Assembly (NCBI GenBank): GCA_903632075.3
Contig: CAHIKZ030005210.1
Coordinates: forward strand, 522,501-586,500
Source: Acanthosepion pharaonis
Taxonomy: Eukaryota; Mollusca; Cephalopoda; Sepiida; Sepiidae
DNA length: 64,000 bases
Reading direction: 5' to 3'
Below the pieces are notes generated by a model, which made no database searches, was not told the DNA's origin, and worked only from the letters and a program-made list of their open reading frames with translations. Shown here piece after piece: positions 18,301-33,300 of this stretch. Both the position numbers and the translations under genes were made by a program. How positions within the stretch are numbered: position 1 is the stretch's first letter; every line of letters begins with the position of its first letter.

Positions 18301-21300
18301 TTCTAAAGTCTGCTTCAGTTTTTGTCTCTTCCACCAACTGGAGTAGATAGGTTCACCTATGGCTGGTTTCCTCCTCCCCAGTCCTTTTGAACAGGAATAG
18401 AGGTTTATCCTTGTTTGCTGTTCCACCAGCTGGGATTTGGCCACCAGTTCCTTCTAAAGTCTGCTTCAGTTTTTTGTCTCTTCCACCAACTGGAGTAGAT
18501 AGGTTCACCTATGGCTGGTTCACCTCCTCCCCAGTCCTTTTTGAAACAGGAATGAGGTTTATCCCTTGTTTGCTGTTTAGGATTTGGCCACCAGTTCCTT
18601 CTAAATTCTGCTTCAGTTTTTGTCTCTTCCACCAATTGGGTAGATAGGTTCACCTATGGCTGGTTCACTCCTCCCCAGTCCTTTTGAACAGGAATAGAGG
18701 TTTATCCCTTGTTTGCTGTTTAGGATTTGGCCACCAGTTCCTTCTAAAGTCTGCTTCAGTTTTTGTCTCTTCCACCAACTGGAGTAGATAGGTTCACCTA
18801 TGGCTGGTTCACACTCCTCCCCAGTCCTTTTTGAACAGGAATAGAGGTTTATCCTTGTTTGCTGTTTAGGATTTGGCCACCAGTTCCTTCTAAAGTCTGC
18901 TTCAGTTTTGTCTCTTCCACCAACTGGAGTAGATAGGTTCACCTATGGCTGGTTCACACTCCTCCCCAGTCCTTTTGAACAGGAATAGAGGTTTATCCTT
19001 GTTTGCTGTTTGGTTGGCCACCAGTTCCTTCTAAAGTCTGCTTCAGTTTTTGTCTCTTCCACCAACTGGGTAATAGGTTCACCTATAAATGGTTCCACTC
19101 CTCCCAGTCCTTTTGAACAGGAATAGAGGTTTATCCCTTGTTTGCTGTTTAGGATTGGCCACCAGTTCCTTCTAAAGTCTGCTTCAGTTTTGTCTCTTCC
19201 ACCAAGCTGGGTAGATAGGTTCACCTATGGCTGGTTTCACTCCTCCCCAGTCCTTTTGAACAGGAGTGTTTATCCCTGGTTTGCTGTTGGGATTGGCCAC
19301 CAGTTCCTTCTAAAGTCTGCTTCAGTTTTGTCTCTTCCACCAACTGGGTAGATAGGTTCACCTATGGCTGGTTCACACTCCTCCCCAGTCCTTTTGAACA
19401 GGAATAGAGGTTTATCCTTGTTTGCTGTTTTGGGATTTGGCCACCAGTTCCTTCTAAAGTCTGCTTCAGTTTTGTCTCTTCCACCAACTGGGTAGATAGG
19501 TTCACCTATGGCTGGTTTCCTCCTCCCAGTCCTTTTGAACAGGAATAGATGTTTATCCCTTGTTTGCTGTTTAGGATATGGCCACCAGTTCCTTCTAAAG
19601 TCTGCTTCAGTTTTTGTCTCTTCCACCAACTGGAGTAGATAGGTTCATCCCCTATGGCTGGTTCACCTCCTCCCCATGTCCTTTTGAACAGGAATAGAGG
19701 TTTATCCCTTGTTTGCTGTTTAGGATGGCCACCAGTTCCTTCTAAAGTCTGCTTCAGTTTTTGTCTCTTCCACCAACTGGAGTAGATAGGTTCACCTATC
19801 TGGTTCACCCTCCTTCCTTTTGAACAGGAATAGAGGTTTATCCCTTGTTTGCTGTTTAGGATATGGCCACCAGTTCCTTCTAAAGTCTGCTTCAGTTTTG
19901 TCTCTTTTTGGAGTAGATAGGGTTCACCTATGGCTGGTTCCTCCTCCCCAGTTTTTTGAACAGGAATAGAGGTTTATCCCTTGTTTGCTGTTTAGGATTT
20001 GGCCACCAGTTCCTTCTAAAGTCTGCTTCAGTTTTTGTCTCTTCCACCAACTGGGTAGATGGGTTCACCTATGGCTGGTTCACACTCCTCCCAGTCCTTT
20101 TGAACAGGAATAGAGGTTTATCCCTTGTTTGCTGTTTAGGATATGGCCACCAGTTCCTTCTAAAGTCTGCTTCAGTTTTGTCTCTTCCACCAACTGGAGT
20201 AGATAGGTTCACCTATGGCTGGTTCACCTCCTCCCCAGTCCTTTTGAACAGGAATAGAGGTTTATCCCTTGTTTGCTGTTTGGGATATGGCCACCAGTTC
20301 CTTCTAAAAGTCTGCTTCAGTTTTGTCTCTTCCACCAACTGGAGTAGATAGGTTCACCTATGGCTGGTTCACCTCCTCCCCAGTCCTTTTGAACAGGAAT
20401 AGGGTTTATCCCTTGTTTGCTGTTTAGGATTTGGCCACCAGTTCCTTCTAAAGTCTGCTTCAGTTTTTGTCTCTTCCACCAACTGGAGTAGATAGGTTCA
20501 CCTATGGCTGGTTCACCTCCTCCCAGTCCTTTTGAACAGGAATAGAGGTTTATCCCTTGTTTGCTGTTTGGATTTGGCCACCAGTTCCTTCTAAAAGTTT
20601 TGTCTCTTTCAGTTTTGTCTCTTCCACTTTTGAACAATCCCTTGTTTGCTGTTTAGGATATGGCCACCAGTTCCTTCTAAAAGTCTGCTTGGGTAGATAG
20701 GTTCACCTATGGCTGGTTCACCTCCTCCCCAGTCCTTTTGAACAGGAATAGGGGTTTATCCCTTGTTTGCTGTTTGGGATTTGGCCACCAGTTCCTTCTA
20801 AAGTCTGCTTCAGTTTTGTCTCTTCCACCAACTGGGTAGATAGGTTCACCTATGGCTGGTTCACACTCCTCCCAGTCCTTTTGAACAGGAATAGAGGTTT
20901 ATCCCTTGTTTGCTGTTTAGGATTTGGCCACCAGTTCCTTCTAAAGTCTGCTTCAGTTTTGTCTCTTCCACCAACTGGAGTAGATAGGTTCACCTATGGC
21001 TGGTTCACCTCCTCCCCAGTCCTTTTGAACAGGAATAGAGGTTTATCCCTTGTTTGCTGTTTAGGGATTGGCCAACTGGAGTAGATAGGTTCAGTTCCTT
21101 TTCTAAAATCTGTTCCTTCTAAAGTCTGCTTCAGTTTTGTCTCTTCCACCAACTGGGTAGATAGGTTCACCTATGGCTGGTTCACCTCCTCCCCAGTCCT
21201 TTTGAACAGGAATAGAGGTTTATCCCTTGTTTGCTGTTTAGGATTTGGCCACCAGTTCCTTCTAAAGTCTGCTTCAGTTTTTGTCTCTTCCACTAACTGG

Positions 21301-24300
21301 AGTAGATAGGTTCACCTATGGCTGGTTCACCTCCTCCCCAGTCCTTTTGAACAGGAATAGAGGTTTATCCTTGTTTGCTGTTTGGGATTTGGCCACCAGT
21401 TCCTTCTAAAGTCTGCTTCAGTTTTTTGTCTCTTCCACCAATTGGAGTAGATAGGTTCAGCTATGGCTGGTTCACCTCCTCCCAGTCCTTTTGAACAGGA
21501 ATAGAGGTTTATCCCTTGTTTGCTGTTTAGGATTTGGCCACCAGTTCCTTCTAAAGTCTGCTTCAGTTTTGTCTCTTCCACCAATTGGAGTAGATAGGTT
21601 CACCTATGGCTGGTTCACCTCCTCCCCAGTCCTTTTGAACAGGAATAGATGTTTATTTGTTTGCTGTTTGGGATATGGGCCACCAGTTCCTTCTAAAAGT
21701 CTGCTTGTTTTTGTCTCTTCCACCAACTGGAGTAGATAGGGTTCACCTATGGCTGGTTCACACTCCTCCCAGTCCTTTTGAACAGGAATAGAGGTTTATC
21801 CCTTGTTTGCTGTTTGGGATTTGGCCACCAGTTCCTTCTAAAGTCTGCTTCAGTTTTTGTCTCTTCCACCAACTGGAGTAGATAGGTTCACCTATGGCTG
21901 GTTCACCTCCTCCCAGTCCTTTTGAACAGGAATAGAGGTTTATCCTTGTTTGCTGTTTAGGATTTGGCCACCAGTTCCTTCTAAAGTCTGCTTCAGTTTT
22001 GTCTCTTCCACCAACTGGGATTTGGCCACCAGTTTCTCCCCTTCCTTTTTAGAAGTTTATCCTTGTTTGCTGTTTAGGATTTGGCCACCAGTTCCTTCTA
22101 AAGTTTTGTCTCTTCCACCAACTGGAGTAGATAGGTTCTCCTATGGCTGGTTCACCTCCTCCCAGTCCTTTTTTGAACAGGAATAGAGGTTTATCCCTTG
22201 TTTGCTGTTTAGGATATGGCCACCAGTTCCTTCTAAAGTCTGCTTCAGTTTTGTCTCTTCCACCAACTGGGTAGATAGGTTTCTATGGCTGGTTCCTCCT
22301 CCCCAGTCCTTTTGAACAGGAATAGAGGTTTTATCCTTGTTTGCTGTTTAGGATTTGGCCACCAGTTCCTTCTAAAGTCTGCTTCAGTTTTGTCTCTTCC
22401 ACCAACTGGAGTAGATAGGTTCTATGGCTGGTTCACTCCTCCCCAGTCCTTTTGAACAGGAATAGAGGTTTATCCCTTGTTTGCTGTTTAGGATTTGGCC
22501 ACCAGTTCCTTCTAAAAGTCTGCTTCAGTTTTTTTGTCTCTTCCACCAACTGGAGTAGATAGGTTCACCTATGGCTGGTTCACCTCCTCCCCAGTCCTTT
22601 TGAACAGGAATAGAGGTTTATCCCTTGTTTGCTGTTTAGGATTTGGCCACCAGTTCCTTCTAAAGTCTGCTTCAGTTTTTGTCTCTTCCACCAACTGGGT
22701 AGATAGGTTCACCTATGGCTGGTTCACACTCCTCCCCAGTCCTTTTGAACAGGAATAGATGGTTTATCCCTTGTTTGCTGTTTGGATTTGGCCACCAGTT
22801 CCTTCTAAAGTCTGCTTCAGTTTTGTCTCTTCCACCAACTGGGTAGATAGGTTCACCCTATGGCTGGTTCACACTCCTCCCCAGTCCTTTTTGAACAGGA
22901 ATAGAGGTTTATCCCTTGTTTGCTGTTTGGATTTGGCCACCAGTTCCTTCTAAAGTCTGCTTCAGTTTTTGTCTCTTCCACCAACTGGGTAGATAGGTTC
23001 ACCTATGGCTGGTTCACACTCCTCCCCAGTCCTTTTGAACAGGAATAGAGGGTTTATCCCTTGTTTGCTGTTTAGGATTTGCCACCAGTTCCTTCACTTC
23101 AGTTTTGTCTCTTCCAACTAGTAGATAGGTTCACCTATGGCTGGTTCACACTCCTCCCCAGTCCTTTTGAACAGGAATGAGGGTTTATCCCTTGTTTGCT
23201 GTTGGGATTTGGCCACCAGTTCCTTCAAAGTCTGCTTCAGTTTTTGTCTCTTCCACCAACTGGGTAGATAGGTTCACTATGGCTGGTTCACCTCCTCCCC
23301 AGTCCTTTTGAACAGGAATAGGGGTTTATCCCTTGTTTGCTGTTTAGGATTTGGCCACCAGTTCCTTCTAAAGTCTGCTTCAGGTTTTTGTCTCTTCCAC
23401 CAACTGGAGTAGATAGGTTCACCTATGGCTGGTTCACACTCCTCCCAGTCCTTTTGAACAGGAATAGAGGTTTATCCCTTGTTTGCTGTTTAGGATTTGG
23501 CCACCAGTTCCTTCTAAAGTCTGCTTCAGTTTTTGTCTCTTCCACCAACTGGAGTAGATAGGTTCACCTATGGCTGGTTCCTCCTCCCCAGTCATTTTGA
23601 ACAGGAATAGAGGTTTATCCCTTGTTTGCTGTTTAGGTTGCCCACCAGTTCCTTCTAAAGTCTGCTTCAGTTTTTGTCTCTTCCACCAACTGGGTAGATA
23701 GGTTCACCTATGGCTGGTTCACACTCCTCCCCAGTCCTTTTGAACAGGAATAGAGGTTTATCCCTTGTTTGCTGTTTAGGATTTGGCCACCAGTTCCTTC
23801 TAAAGTCTGCTTCAGTTTTGTCTCTTCCACCAACTGGAGTAGATAGGTTCACCTATGGCTGGTTCACCTCCTCCCAGTCCTTTTGAACAGGAATAGAGTT
23901 TATCCCTTGTTTGCTGTTTGGGATTTGCCACCAGTTCCTTCTAAAGTCTGCTTCAGTTTTTGTCTCTTCCACCAACTGGGTAGATAGGTTCACCTATGGC
24001 TGGTTCATACTCCTCCCAGTCCTTTTGAACAGGAATAGAGGTTTATCCCTGGTTTGCTGTTTAGGATTTGTACCAGTTCCTTCTAAAGTCTGCTTCAGTT
24101 TTGTCTCTTCCACCAACTGGGTAGATAGGTTCACCTATGGCTGGTTCCTCCTCCCCAGTCCTTTTGAACAGGAATAGATGGTTTTATCCCTTGTTTGCTG
24201 TTTAGGATTTGGCCACCAGTTCCTTCTAAAGTCTGCTTCAGTTTTGTCTCTTCCACCAACTGGGTAGATAGGTTCACCTATGGCTGGTTCACCTCCTCCC

Positions 24301-27300
24301 CAGTCCTTTTGAACAGGAATAGAGGTTTATCCCTTGTTTGCTGTTTAGGATTTGTACCAGTTCCTTCTAAAAGTCTGCTTCAGTTTTGTCTCTTCCACCA
24401 ACTGGAGTAGATAGGTTCACCTATGGCTGGTTCACCTCCTCCCCAGTCCTTTTGAACAGGAATAGAGGTTTATCCTTGTTTGCTGTTTTGGGATTTGGCC
24501 GCAGTTCCTTCTAAAGTCTGCTTCAGTTTTTGTCTCTTCACCAACTGGGTAGATAGGTTCTATGGCTGGTTCCTCCTCCCCCAGTCCTTTTGAACAGGAA
24601 TAGAGGTTTTATCCCTTGTTTGCTGTTTAGGATTTGGCCACCAGTTCCTTCTAAAGTCTGCTTCAGTTTTTGTCTCTTCCACCAACTGGAGTAGATAGGT
24701 TCACCTATAGCTGGTTCACTCCTCCCCAGTCCTTTTGAACAGGAATAGATGGTTTATCCTTGTTTGCTGTTTAGGATTTGGCCACCAGTTCCTTCTAAAG
24801 TCTGCTTCAGTTTTTGTCTCTTCCACCAACTGGGTAGATAGGTTCTATGGCTGGTTCACCTCCTCCCCAGTCCTTTTGAACAGGAATAGATGTTTATCCT
24901 TGTTTGCTGTTTAGGATTTGGCCACCAGTTCCTTCTAAAGTCTGCTTCAGTTTTGTCTCTTCCACCAATTGGAGTAGATAGGTTCACCTATGGCTGGTTC
25001 ACCTCCTCCCCAGTCCTTTTGAACAGGAATAGAGGTTTATCCCTTGTTTGCTGTTTGTTTTAGGTTGGCCACCAGTTCCTTCTAAAGTCTGCTTCAGTTT
25101 TTGTCTCTTCCACCAACTGGGTAGATAGGTTCCTATGGCTGGTTCATACTCCTCCCAGTCCTTTTGAACAGGAATAGGGTTTATCCTTGTTTGCTGTTTA
25201 GGATTTGGCCACCAGTTCCTTCTAAAGTCTGTCCTCTTCAGTTTTTTGTCTCTTCCACCAACTGGGTAAATAGGTTCACCTAAATGTTTTTGGTTCACCA
25301 ACACTCCTCCCAGTCCTTTTGAACAGGAATAGGGGTTTATCCCTTGTTTGCTGTTTAGGATTTGGCCACCAGTTCCTTCTAAAGTCTGCTTCAGTTTTTG
25401 TCTCTTCCACCAACTGGAGTAGATAGGTTCACCTATGGCTGGTTCACCTCCTCCCAGTCCTTTTGAACAGGAATAGATGGTTTATCCCTTGTTTGCTGTT
25501 TGGGATTTGGCCACCAGTTCCTTCTAAAGTCTGCTTCAGTTTTTGTCTCTTCCACCAACTGGGTAGATGGGTTCACCTATGGCTGGTTCACCTCCTCCCA
25601 GTCCTTTTGAACAGGAATGGGGTTTATCCCTTGTTTTGCTGTTTAGGATTTGGCCACCAGTTCCTTCTAAAGTCTGCTTCAGTTTTTTGTCTCTTCCACC
25701 AACTGGAGTAGATAGGTTCCACTATGGCTGGTTCCTCTCTCCCCAGTCCTTTTGAACCTTCATCGGGTTTATCCCTTGTTTGCTGTTTAGGATTTGGCCA
25801 CATTTCCTTCTAAAAGTCTGCTTCAGTTTTTTGTCTCTTCACCAACTGGGTAGATAGGTTCACCTATGGCTGGTTCCTCCTCCCCAGTCCTTTTGAACAG
25901 GAATAGAGGTTTATCCTTGTTTGCTGTTTAGGATTTGGCCACCAGTTCCTTCTAAAGTCTGCTTCAGTTTTTGTCTCTTCCACCAATTGGAGTAAGATAG
26001 GTTCACCTATGGCTGGTTCCTCCTCCCCAGTCCTTTTTGAACAGGTATAAAGGTTTATCCCTTGTTTGAAATTTGGGATTTGGCCACCAGTTCCTTCTAA
26101 AGTCTGCTTCAGTTTTGTCTCTTCACCAGCTGGGTAGATGGGTTCACTCAGCTGGTTCACCTCCTCTGATCCTTTTGAACAGGAATAGAGGTTTATCCCT
26201 TGTTTGCTGTTTAGGATTTGTACAGACCATGTTCTAAAAGTCTGCTTCATTCTCTTCTAATAGTCTGGTTCACACTTCAGTCCTTTTGAACAGGAATTTT
26301 TGTCTCTTCCACCAACTTTAGGAGATGGCCACCAGTTCCTTCTAAAGTCTGCTTCAGTTTTGTCTCTTCCACCCCAGATGGGTTCCTTTGGTTCAACTCC
26401 TCCCCAGGAACAGAGGTTTATCCTTGTTTGCTGTTTAGGTTACCAGTTCCTTCTAAAGTCTGCTTCATTTTTGTCTCTTCCACCAACTGGGTAGATAGGT
26501 TCACCCTATGGCTGGTTCACACTCCTCCCAGTCCTTTTGAACAGGAATAGGGTTTATCCCCTTGTTTTGTGTTTAGGATTTGGCTACCAGTTCCTTCTAA
26601 AGTCTGCTTCAGTTTTTGTCTCTTCCACCAACTGGGTAGATAGGTTCACCTATGGCTGGTTCCTCCTCCCAGTCCTTTTGAACAGGAATGAGGGTTTATC
26701 CCTTGTTTGCTGTTTAGGATTTGGCCACCAGTTCTTCTAATTCTGCTTCAGTTTTTGTCTCTTCCACCAACTGGGTAGATAGGTTCACCTATGGCTGGTT
26801 CCTCCTCCCCAGTCCTTTTGAACAGGAATAGGGGTTTATCCCTTGTTTGCTGTTTAGGATTTGGCTACCAGTTCCTTCTAAAGTCTGCTTCAGTTTTGTC
26901 TCTTCCACCAACTGGGTAGATAGGTGGTTCACCTCCTCCCCAGTCCTTTTGAACAGGAATAGGGTTTTATCCTTGTTTGCTGTTTAGGATTTGGCCACCA
27001 GTTCCTTCTAAAATCTGCTTCAGTTTTGTCTCTTCCACCAACTGGGTAGATGGGTTCACCCTATGGCTGGTTCACCTCCTCCCAGTCCTTTTGAACAGGA
27101 ATAGAGGGTTTATCCCTTGTTTGCTGTTTGGGATTTGGTACCAGTTCCTTCTAAAAGTCTGCTTCAGTTTTGTCTCTTCAGATAGGTTTTTGTTCTCCTC
27201 CCCCAGATCCTTTTTGAACAGGGTCATGGTTTATCCCTTGTTTGCTGTTTAGGATTTTTATTACCAGTTCCTTCTAAAAGTCTGCTTCAGTTTTGTCTCT

Positions 27301-30300
27301 TCCACCAACTGGAGTAGATAGGTTTCACCTATAGCTGGTTACCTCCTCCCAGTCCTTTTGAACAGGAATATTGTTTATCCCTTGTTTGCTGTTTAGGATT
27401 TGGCCACCAGTTCCTTCTAAAGTCTGCTTCAGTTTTGTCTCTTCCACCAACTGGGTAGATAGGTTCACCTATGGCTGGTTCCTCCTCCCCAGTCCTTTTG
27501 AACAGGAATAGAGGGTTTATCCCTTGTTTGCTGTTTAGGATTTCCCCTGATTCCTTCTAAAGTCTGCTTCAGTTTTGTCTCTTCCACCAACTGGGTAGAT
27601 AGGTTCTATGGCTGGTTCACCTCCTCCCAGTCCTTTTGAACAGGAATATATGGTTTATCCCTTGTTTGCTGTTTAGGATTTGCCTGGTTCCTTCTAAGTT
27701 CCTTCCAGTTTTGTCTCTTAAATCTGCATGTTCAATCCTTTTGAACAGGAATAGATTTTGTCCCTTGTTTGCTGTTTAGGATTTGCCACCAGTTCCTTCT
27801 AAAGTCTGCTTCAGTTTTTGGGTAGATAGGTTCATTAATATGGCTGGTTCACCTCCTCCCATCCTTTTGAACAGGAATATGGTTTTATCCCTTGTTTTGC
27901 TGTTTAGGATTTGGCCACCAGTTCCTTCTAAAGTCTGCTTCAGTTTTGTCTCTTCCACCAACTGGGGTAGATATATTCACTATGGCTGGTTCACACTCCT
28001 CCCAGTCCTTTTGAACAGGAATAGATGTTTATCCTTGTTTGCTGTTTAGGATTGGCCACCAGTTCCTTCTAAGTCTGCTTCAGTTTTGTCTCTTCCACCA
28101 ACTGGGTAGATAGGTTCACCTATGGCTGGTTCCTCCTCCCAGTCCCTTTTGAACAGGAATAGAGGTTTATCCCTTGTTTGCTGTTTAGGATTTGCCCACC
28201 AGTTCCTTCTAAAAGTCTGCTTCAGTTTTTTGTCTCTTCCACCAACTGGGTAGATAGGTTCACCTATGGCTGGTTCACACTCCTCCCAGTCCTTTTGAAC
28301 AGGAATGAGGTTTTATCCCTTGTTTGCTGTTTGGGATTTGGCCACCAGTTCCTTCTAAAATCTGCTTCAGTTTTTGTCTCTTCCACCAACTGGGTAGATA
28401 GGTTCACCTATGGCTGGTTCACTCCTCCCAGTCCTTTTGAACAGGAATAGAGGTTTATCCTTGTTTGCTGTTTAGGATTTGCCCCAGTTCCTTCTAAATT
28501 CTCTGCTTCAAATTTTTTTGTCTCTTCCACCAACTGGAGTAGATAGGTTCACCTATGGCTGGTTCATGATCCTCCTCCCTGATCCTTTTTTGAACAGGAA
28601 TAGAGGTTTATCCTTGTTTGCTGTTTAGGATTTGTACCAGTTCCTTCTAAATTCTGCTTCAGTTTTGTCTCTTCCACCAACTGGGTAGATAGGTTCACCT
28701 ATGGCTGGTTCACCTCCTCCCCAGTCCTTTTGAACAGGAATAGAGGTTTATCCCTTGTTTGCTGTTTAGGATTTGGCCACCAGATTCCTTCTAAAGTCTG
28801 CTTCAGTTTTTGTCTCTTCCACCAACTGGGTAGATGGTTCACCTATGGCTGGTTCACACTCCTCCCAGTCCTTTTGAACAGGAATAGAGGTTTTATCCCT
28901 TGTTTGCTGTTTGAGTTTGCCCACCAGTTCCTTCTAAAGTCTGCTTCAGTTTTGTCTCTTCCACCAACTGGGTAGATAGGTTCACCTATGGCTGGTTCAC
29001 CTCCTCCCCAGTCCTTTTTGAACAGGAATAGATGTTTATCCCTTGTTTGCTGTTTAGGATTGCCACCAGTTCCTTCTAAATCTACTTCAGTTTTGTCTCT
29101 TCCACCAACTGGGTAGATGGGTTCACCTATAGCTGGTTCATACTCCTCCCCAGTCCTTTTGAACAGGAATAGGGGTTTATCCCTTGTTTGCTGTTTGGAT
29201 TTGGCCACCAGTTCCTTCTAAAAGTCTGCTTCAGTTTTGTCTCTTTCCCTGTTTAACTGGTTCATACTCCTCCCCAGTCCTTTTGAACAGGAATAGGGTT
29301 TATCCCTTGTTTGCTGTTTGGGATTTGTACCAGTTCCTTCTAAAGTCTGCTTCAGTTTTGTCTCTTCCACCAACTGGGTGATAGGTTCACCTATCGGCTG
29401 GTTCCTCCTCCCAGTCCTTTTGAACAGGAATAGATGGGTTTATCCTTGTTTGCTGTTTGGCAGTTCCTTTTGTTTTGTCTCTTCCTGAAATAGATAGTTC
29501 CTTCTAAAATCTGCTTCAGTTTTGTCTCTTCCACCAACTGGGTCTCTTAGATAGGTTCTTCCTATGGCTGGTTCCTCCTCCCCAGTCCTTTTTGAACAGG
29601 AATAGGTTTTATCCCTTGTTTGCTGTTTGGATTTGTACCAGTTCCTTCTAAAGTCTGCTTCAGTTTTGTCTCTTCCACCAACTGGGTAGATAGGTTCACC
29701 TATGGCTGGTTCACCTCCTCCCAGTCCTTTTGAACAGGAATAGAGGTTTTATCCTTGTTTGCTGTTTAGGATTTGCCCAGTTCCTTCTAAAGTCTGCTTC
29801 AGTTTTGTCTCTTCCACCAACTGGGTAGATAGGTTCACCTATAGCTGGTTCACCTCCTCCCCAGTCCTTTTGAACAGGAATAGAGGTTTATCCTTGTTTG
29901 CTGTTTTAGGATTTGGCCACCAGTTCCTTCTAAAGTCTGCTTCAGTTTTGTCTCTTCCACCAACTGGGTAGATGGGTTCACCTATGGCTGGTTCACCTCC
30001 TCCCCAGTCCTTTTGAACAGGAATAGATGTTTATCCCTTGTTTGCTGTTTAGGATTTGGCCACCAGTTCCTTCTAAAATCTGCTTCAGTTTTGTCTCTTC
30101 CACCAACTGGGTAGATAGGTTCTATAGGCTGGTTCATACTCCTCCCAGTCCTTTTTGAACAGGAATAGAGGTTTATCCCTTGTTTGCTGTTTGGGATTTG
30201 TACCAGTTCCTTCTAAAGTCTGCTTCAGTTTTGTCTCTTCCACCAACTGGGTAGATAGGTTCACCTATGGCTGGTTCACCTCCTCCCCAGTCCTTTTGAA

Positions 30301-33300
30301 CAGGAATAGGTTTATCCCTTGTTTGCTGTTTAGGATTTGTCACCAGTTCCTTCTAAAGTCTGCTTCAGTTTTTGTCTCTTGAACAGGAATAGGAGGTTTG
30401 GTTCACTCCTCCCCAGTCCTTTTTTGCTGTTTCTTCCCTTGTTTGCTGTTTAGGATTTGGCCATCCCAGTTCCTTCTAAAGTCTGCTTCAGTTTTTTCTC
30501 TCTTCCACCAACTGGGGTAGATAGGTTCACCTATGGCTGGTTCACACTCCTCCCCATCCTTTTGAACAGGAATAGAGGTTTATCCCTTGTTTGCTGTTTG
30601 GATTTGGCCACCAGTTCCTTCTAAAAGTCTACTTCAGTTTTGTCTCTTCCACCAACTGGAGTAGATAGGTTCACCTATGGCTGGTTCCTCCTCCCCAGTC
30701 CTTTTGAACAGGAATAGATGTTTATCCCTTGTTTGCTGTTTGGGATTTGGCCACCAGTTCCTTCTAAAGTCTGCTTCAATTTTTTGTCTCTTCCACCAAC
30801 TGGGTAGATAGGTTCCTATAAGCTGGTTCACACTCCTCCCCAGTCCTTTTGAACAGGAATAGAGGTTTATCCTTGTTTGCTGTTTAGGATTTGTACCAGT
30901 TCCTTCTAAAGTCTGCTTCAGTTTTTGTCTCTTCCACCAACTGGAGTAGATAGGTTCCTATGGCTTAGTTCACCTCCTCCCAGTCCTTTTGAACAGGATA
31001 TAGGGTTTTATCCCTTGTTTGCTGTTTTAGGATTTGGCCACAGTTCCTTCTAAAATCTGCTTCAGTTTTTGTCTCTTCCACCAACTGGAGTAGATAGGTT
31101 CACCTATGGCTGGTTCACACTCCTCCCCAGTCCTTTTGAACAGGAATAGAGGTTTATCCCTTGTTTGCTGTTTGGGATTTGGCCACCAGTTCCTTCTAAA
31201 GTCTGCTTCAGTTTTTTGTCTCTTCCACCAACTGGAGTAGATATGGCTGGTTCCTAGTCCTTTTGGAGGGTTTTTCTTCTTGTTTTCCACCAGTTCCTTC
31301 TAAAGTCTCCAGTTTTTGAACAATTGGAGAGATAGGTTCACCTATGGCTGGTTTATCCCTTTTAGGATTTTGCTGTTTGCTGTTTTGGGATTTGGCCACC
31401 AGTTCCTTCTAAAGTCTGCTTCAGTTTTTGTCTCTTCCACCAACTGGAGTAGATAGGTTCTATGGCTGGTTCACCTCCTCCCCAGTCCTTTTGAACAGGA
31501 ATAGAGGTTTATCCTTGTTTGCTGTTTAGGATTTGGCCACCAGTTCCTTCTAAAGTCTGCTTCAGTTTTTGTCTCTTCCACCAACTGGGTAGATAGGTTC
31601 CCTATGGCTGGTTCACTCCTCCCCAGTCCTTTTGAACAGGAATCGCGTTTTATCCTTGTTTGCTGTTTGGGATTTGGCCCAGGTTCCTTCTAAAGTCTGC
31701 TTCAGTTTTGTCTCTTTTGGGTAAACAGGTTCACCTATGGTTTCACACTCCTCCCCAGTCCTTTTGAACAGGAATAGGTTTTATCCCTTGTTTGCTGTTT
31801 AGGTTGTACAGTTCCTTCTAAAGTCTGCTTCAGTTTTTGTCTCTTCCACCAACTGGAGATAGGATGGCTGGTTCACCTCCTCCCCAGTCCAGAATAGGGT
31901 TTATCCCTTGTTTGCTGTTTGGGATGGCCACCAGTTCCTTCTAAAATCTGCTTCAGTTTTGTCTCTTCACCAACTGGAGTAGATAGGTTCACCTATGGCT
32001 GGTTCCTCCTCCCAGTCCTTTTGAACAGGAATGAGGTTTATCCCTTGTTTGCTGTTTAGGATTTGGCCACCAGTTCCTTCTAAAGTCTGCTTCAGTTTTG
32101 TCTCTTCCACCAATTGGAGTAGATAGGTTCACCTTTGGCTGGTTCACCTCCTCCCAGTCCTTTTGAACAGGAATAGAGGTTTATCCCTTGTTTGCTGTTT
32201 AGGATTTGGCCACCAGTTCCTTCTAAAGTCTGCTTCAGTTTTGTCTCTTCCACCAACTGGGTAGATAGGTTCTATAGCAGGGTTCCACTCCCCCAGTCCT
32301 TTTGAACAGGAATAGGGTTTATCCTTGTCCCCACCAGTTCCTTCTAAGTCTACTTCAGTTTTGTCTCTTTTGAACAGTTCACCTCCTCCCAGTCCTTTTG
32401 AACAGGAATAGAGGTTTTATCCCTTGTTTGCTGTTTAGGATTTGGCCACCAGTTCCTTCTAAAGTCTGCTTCAGTTTTTGTCTCTTCCACCAATTGGGTA
32501 GATAGGTTCACATATGGCTGGTTCACACTCCTCCCATCCTTTTGAACAGGAATAGAGGTTTATCCCTTGTTTGCTGTTTAGGATTTGGCCACCAGTTCCT
32601 TCTAAAGTCTGCTTCAGTTTTTGTCTCTTCCACCAACTGGAGTAGATAGGTTCACCTATGGCTGGTTCACCTCCTCCCCAGTCCTTTTGAACAGGAATAG
32701 AGGTTTATCCCTTGTTTGCTGTTTAGGATTTGCCACCAGTTCCTTCTAAAAAGTCTGCTTCAGTTTTGTCTCTTCCACCAACTGGGTAGATAGGTTCACC
32801 TATGGCTGGTTCACCTCCTCCCAGTCCTTTTGAACAGGAATAGGGTTTTATCCCTTGTTTGCTGTTTAGGATTTGGCCACCAGTTCCTTCTAAAGTCTGC
32901 TTCAGTTTTGTCTCTTCCACCAATTGGGTAGATAGGTTCACCTATGGCTGGTTCACTCCTCCCAGTCCTTTTGAATTGGGAATAGAGGTTTATCCCTTGT
33001 TTGCTGTTTGGATTTTGGCCACCAGTTCCTTCTAAAATTCTGCTTCAGTTTTGTCTCTTCCACCAACTGGAGTAGATAGGTTCACCTATGGCTGGTTCCA
33101 CTCCTCCCCAGTCCTTTTGAACAGGAATGAGGTTTATCCTTTGTTTGCTGTTTGGATTTGGCCACCAGTTCCTTCTAAAGTCTGCTTCAGTTTTGTCTCT
33201 TCCACCAACTGGAGTAGATAGGTTCACCTATGGCTGGTTCACCTCCTCCCCAGTCCTTTTGAACAGGAATAGAGGTTTATCCTTGTTTGCTGTTTAGGAT

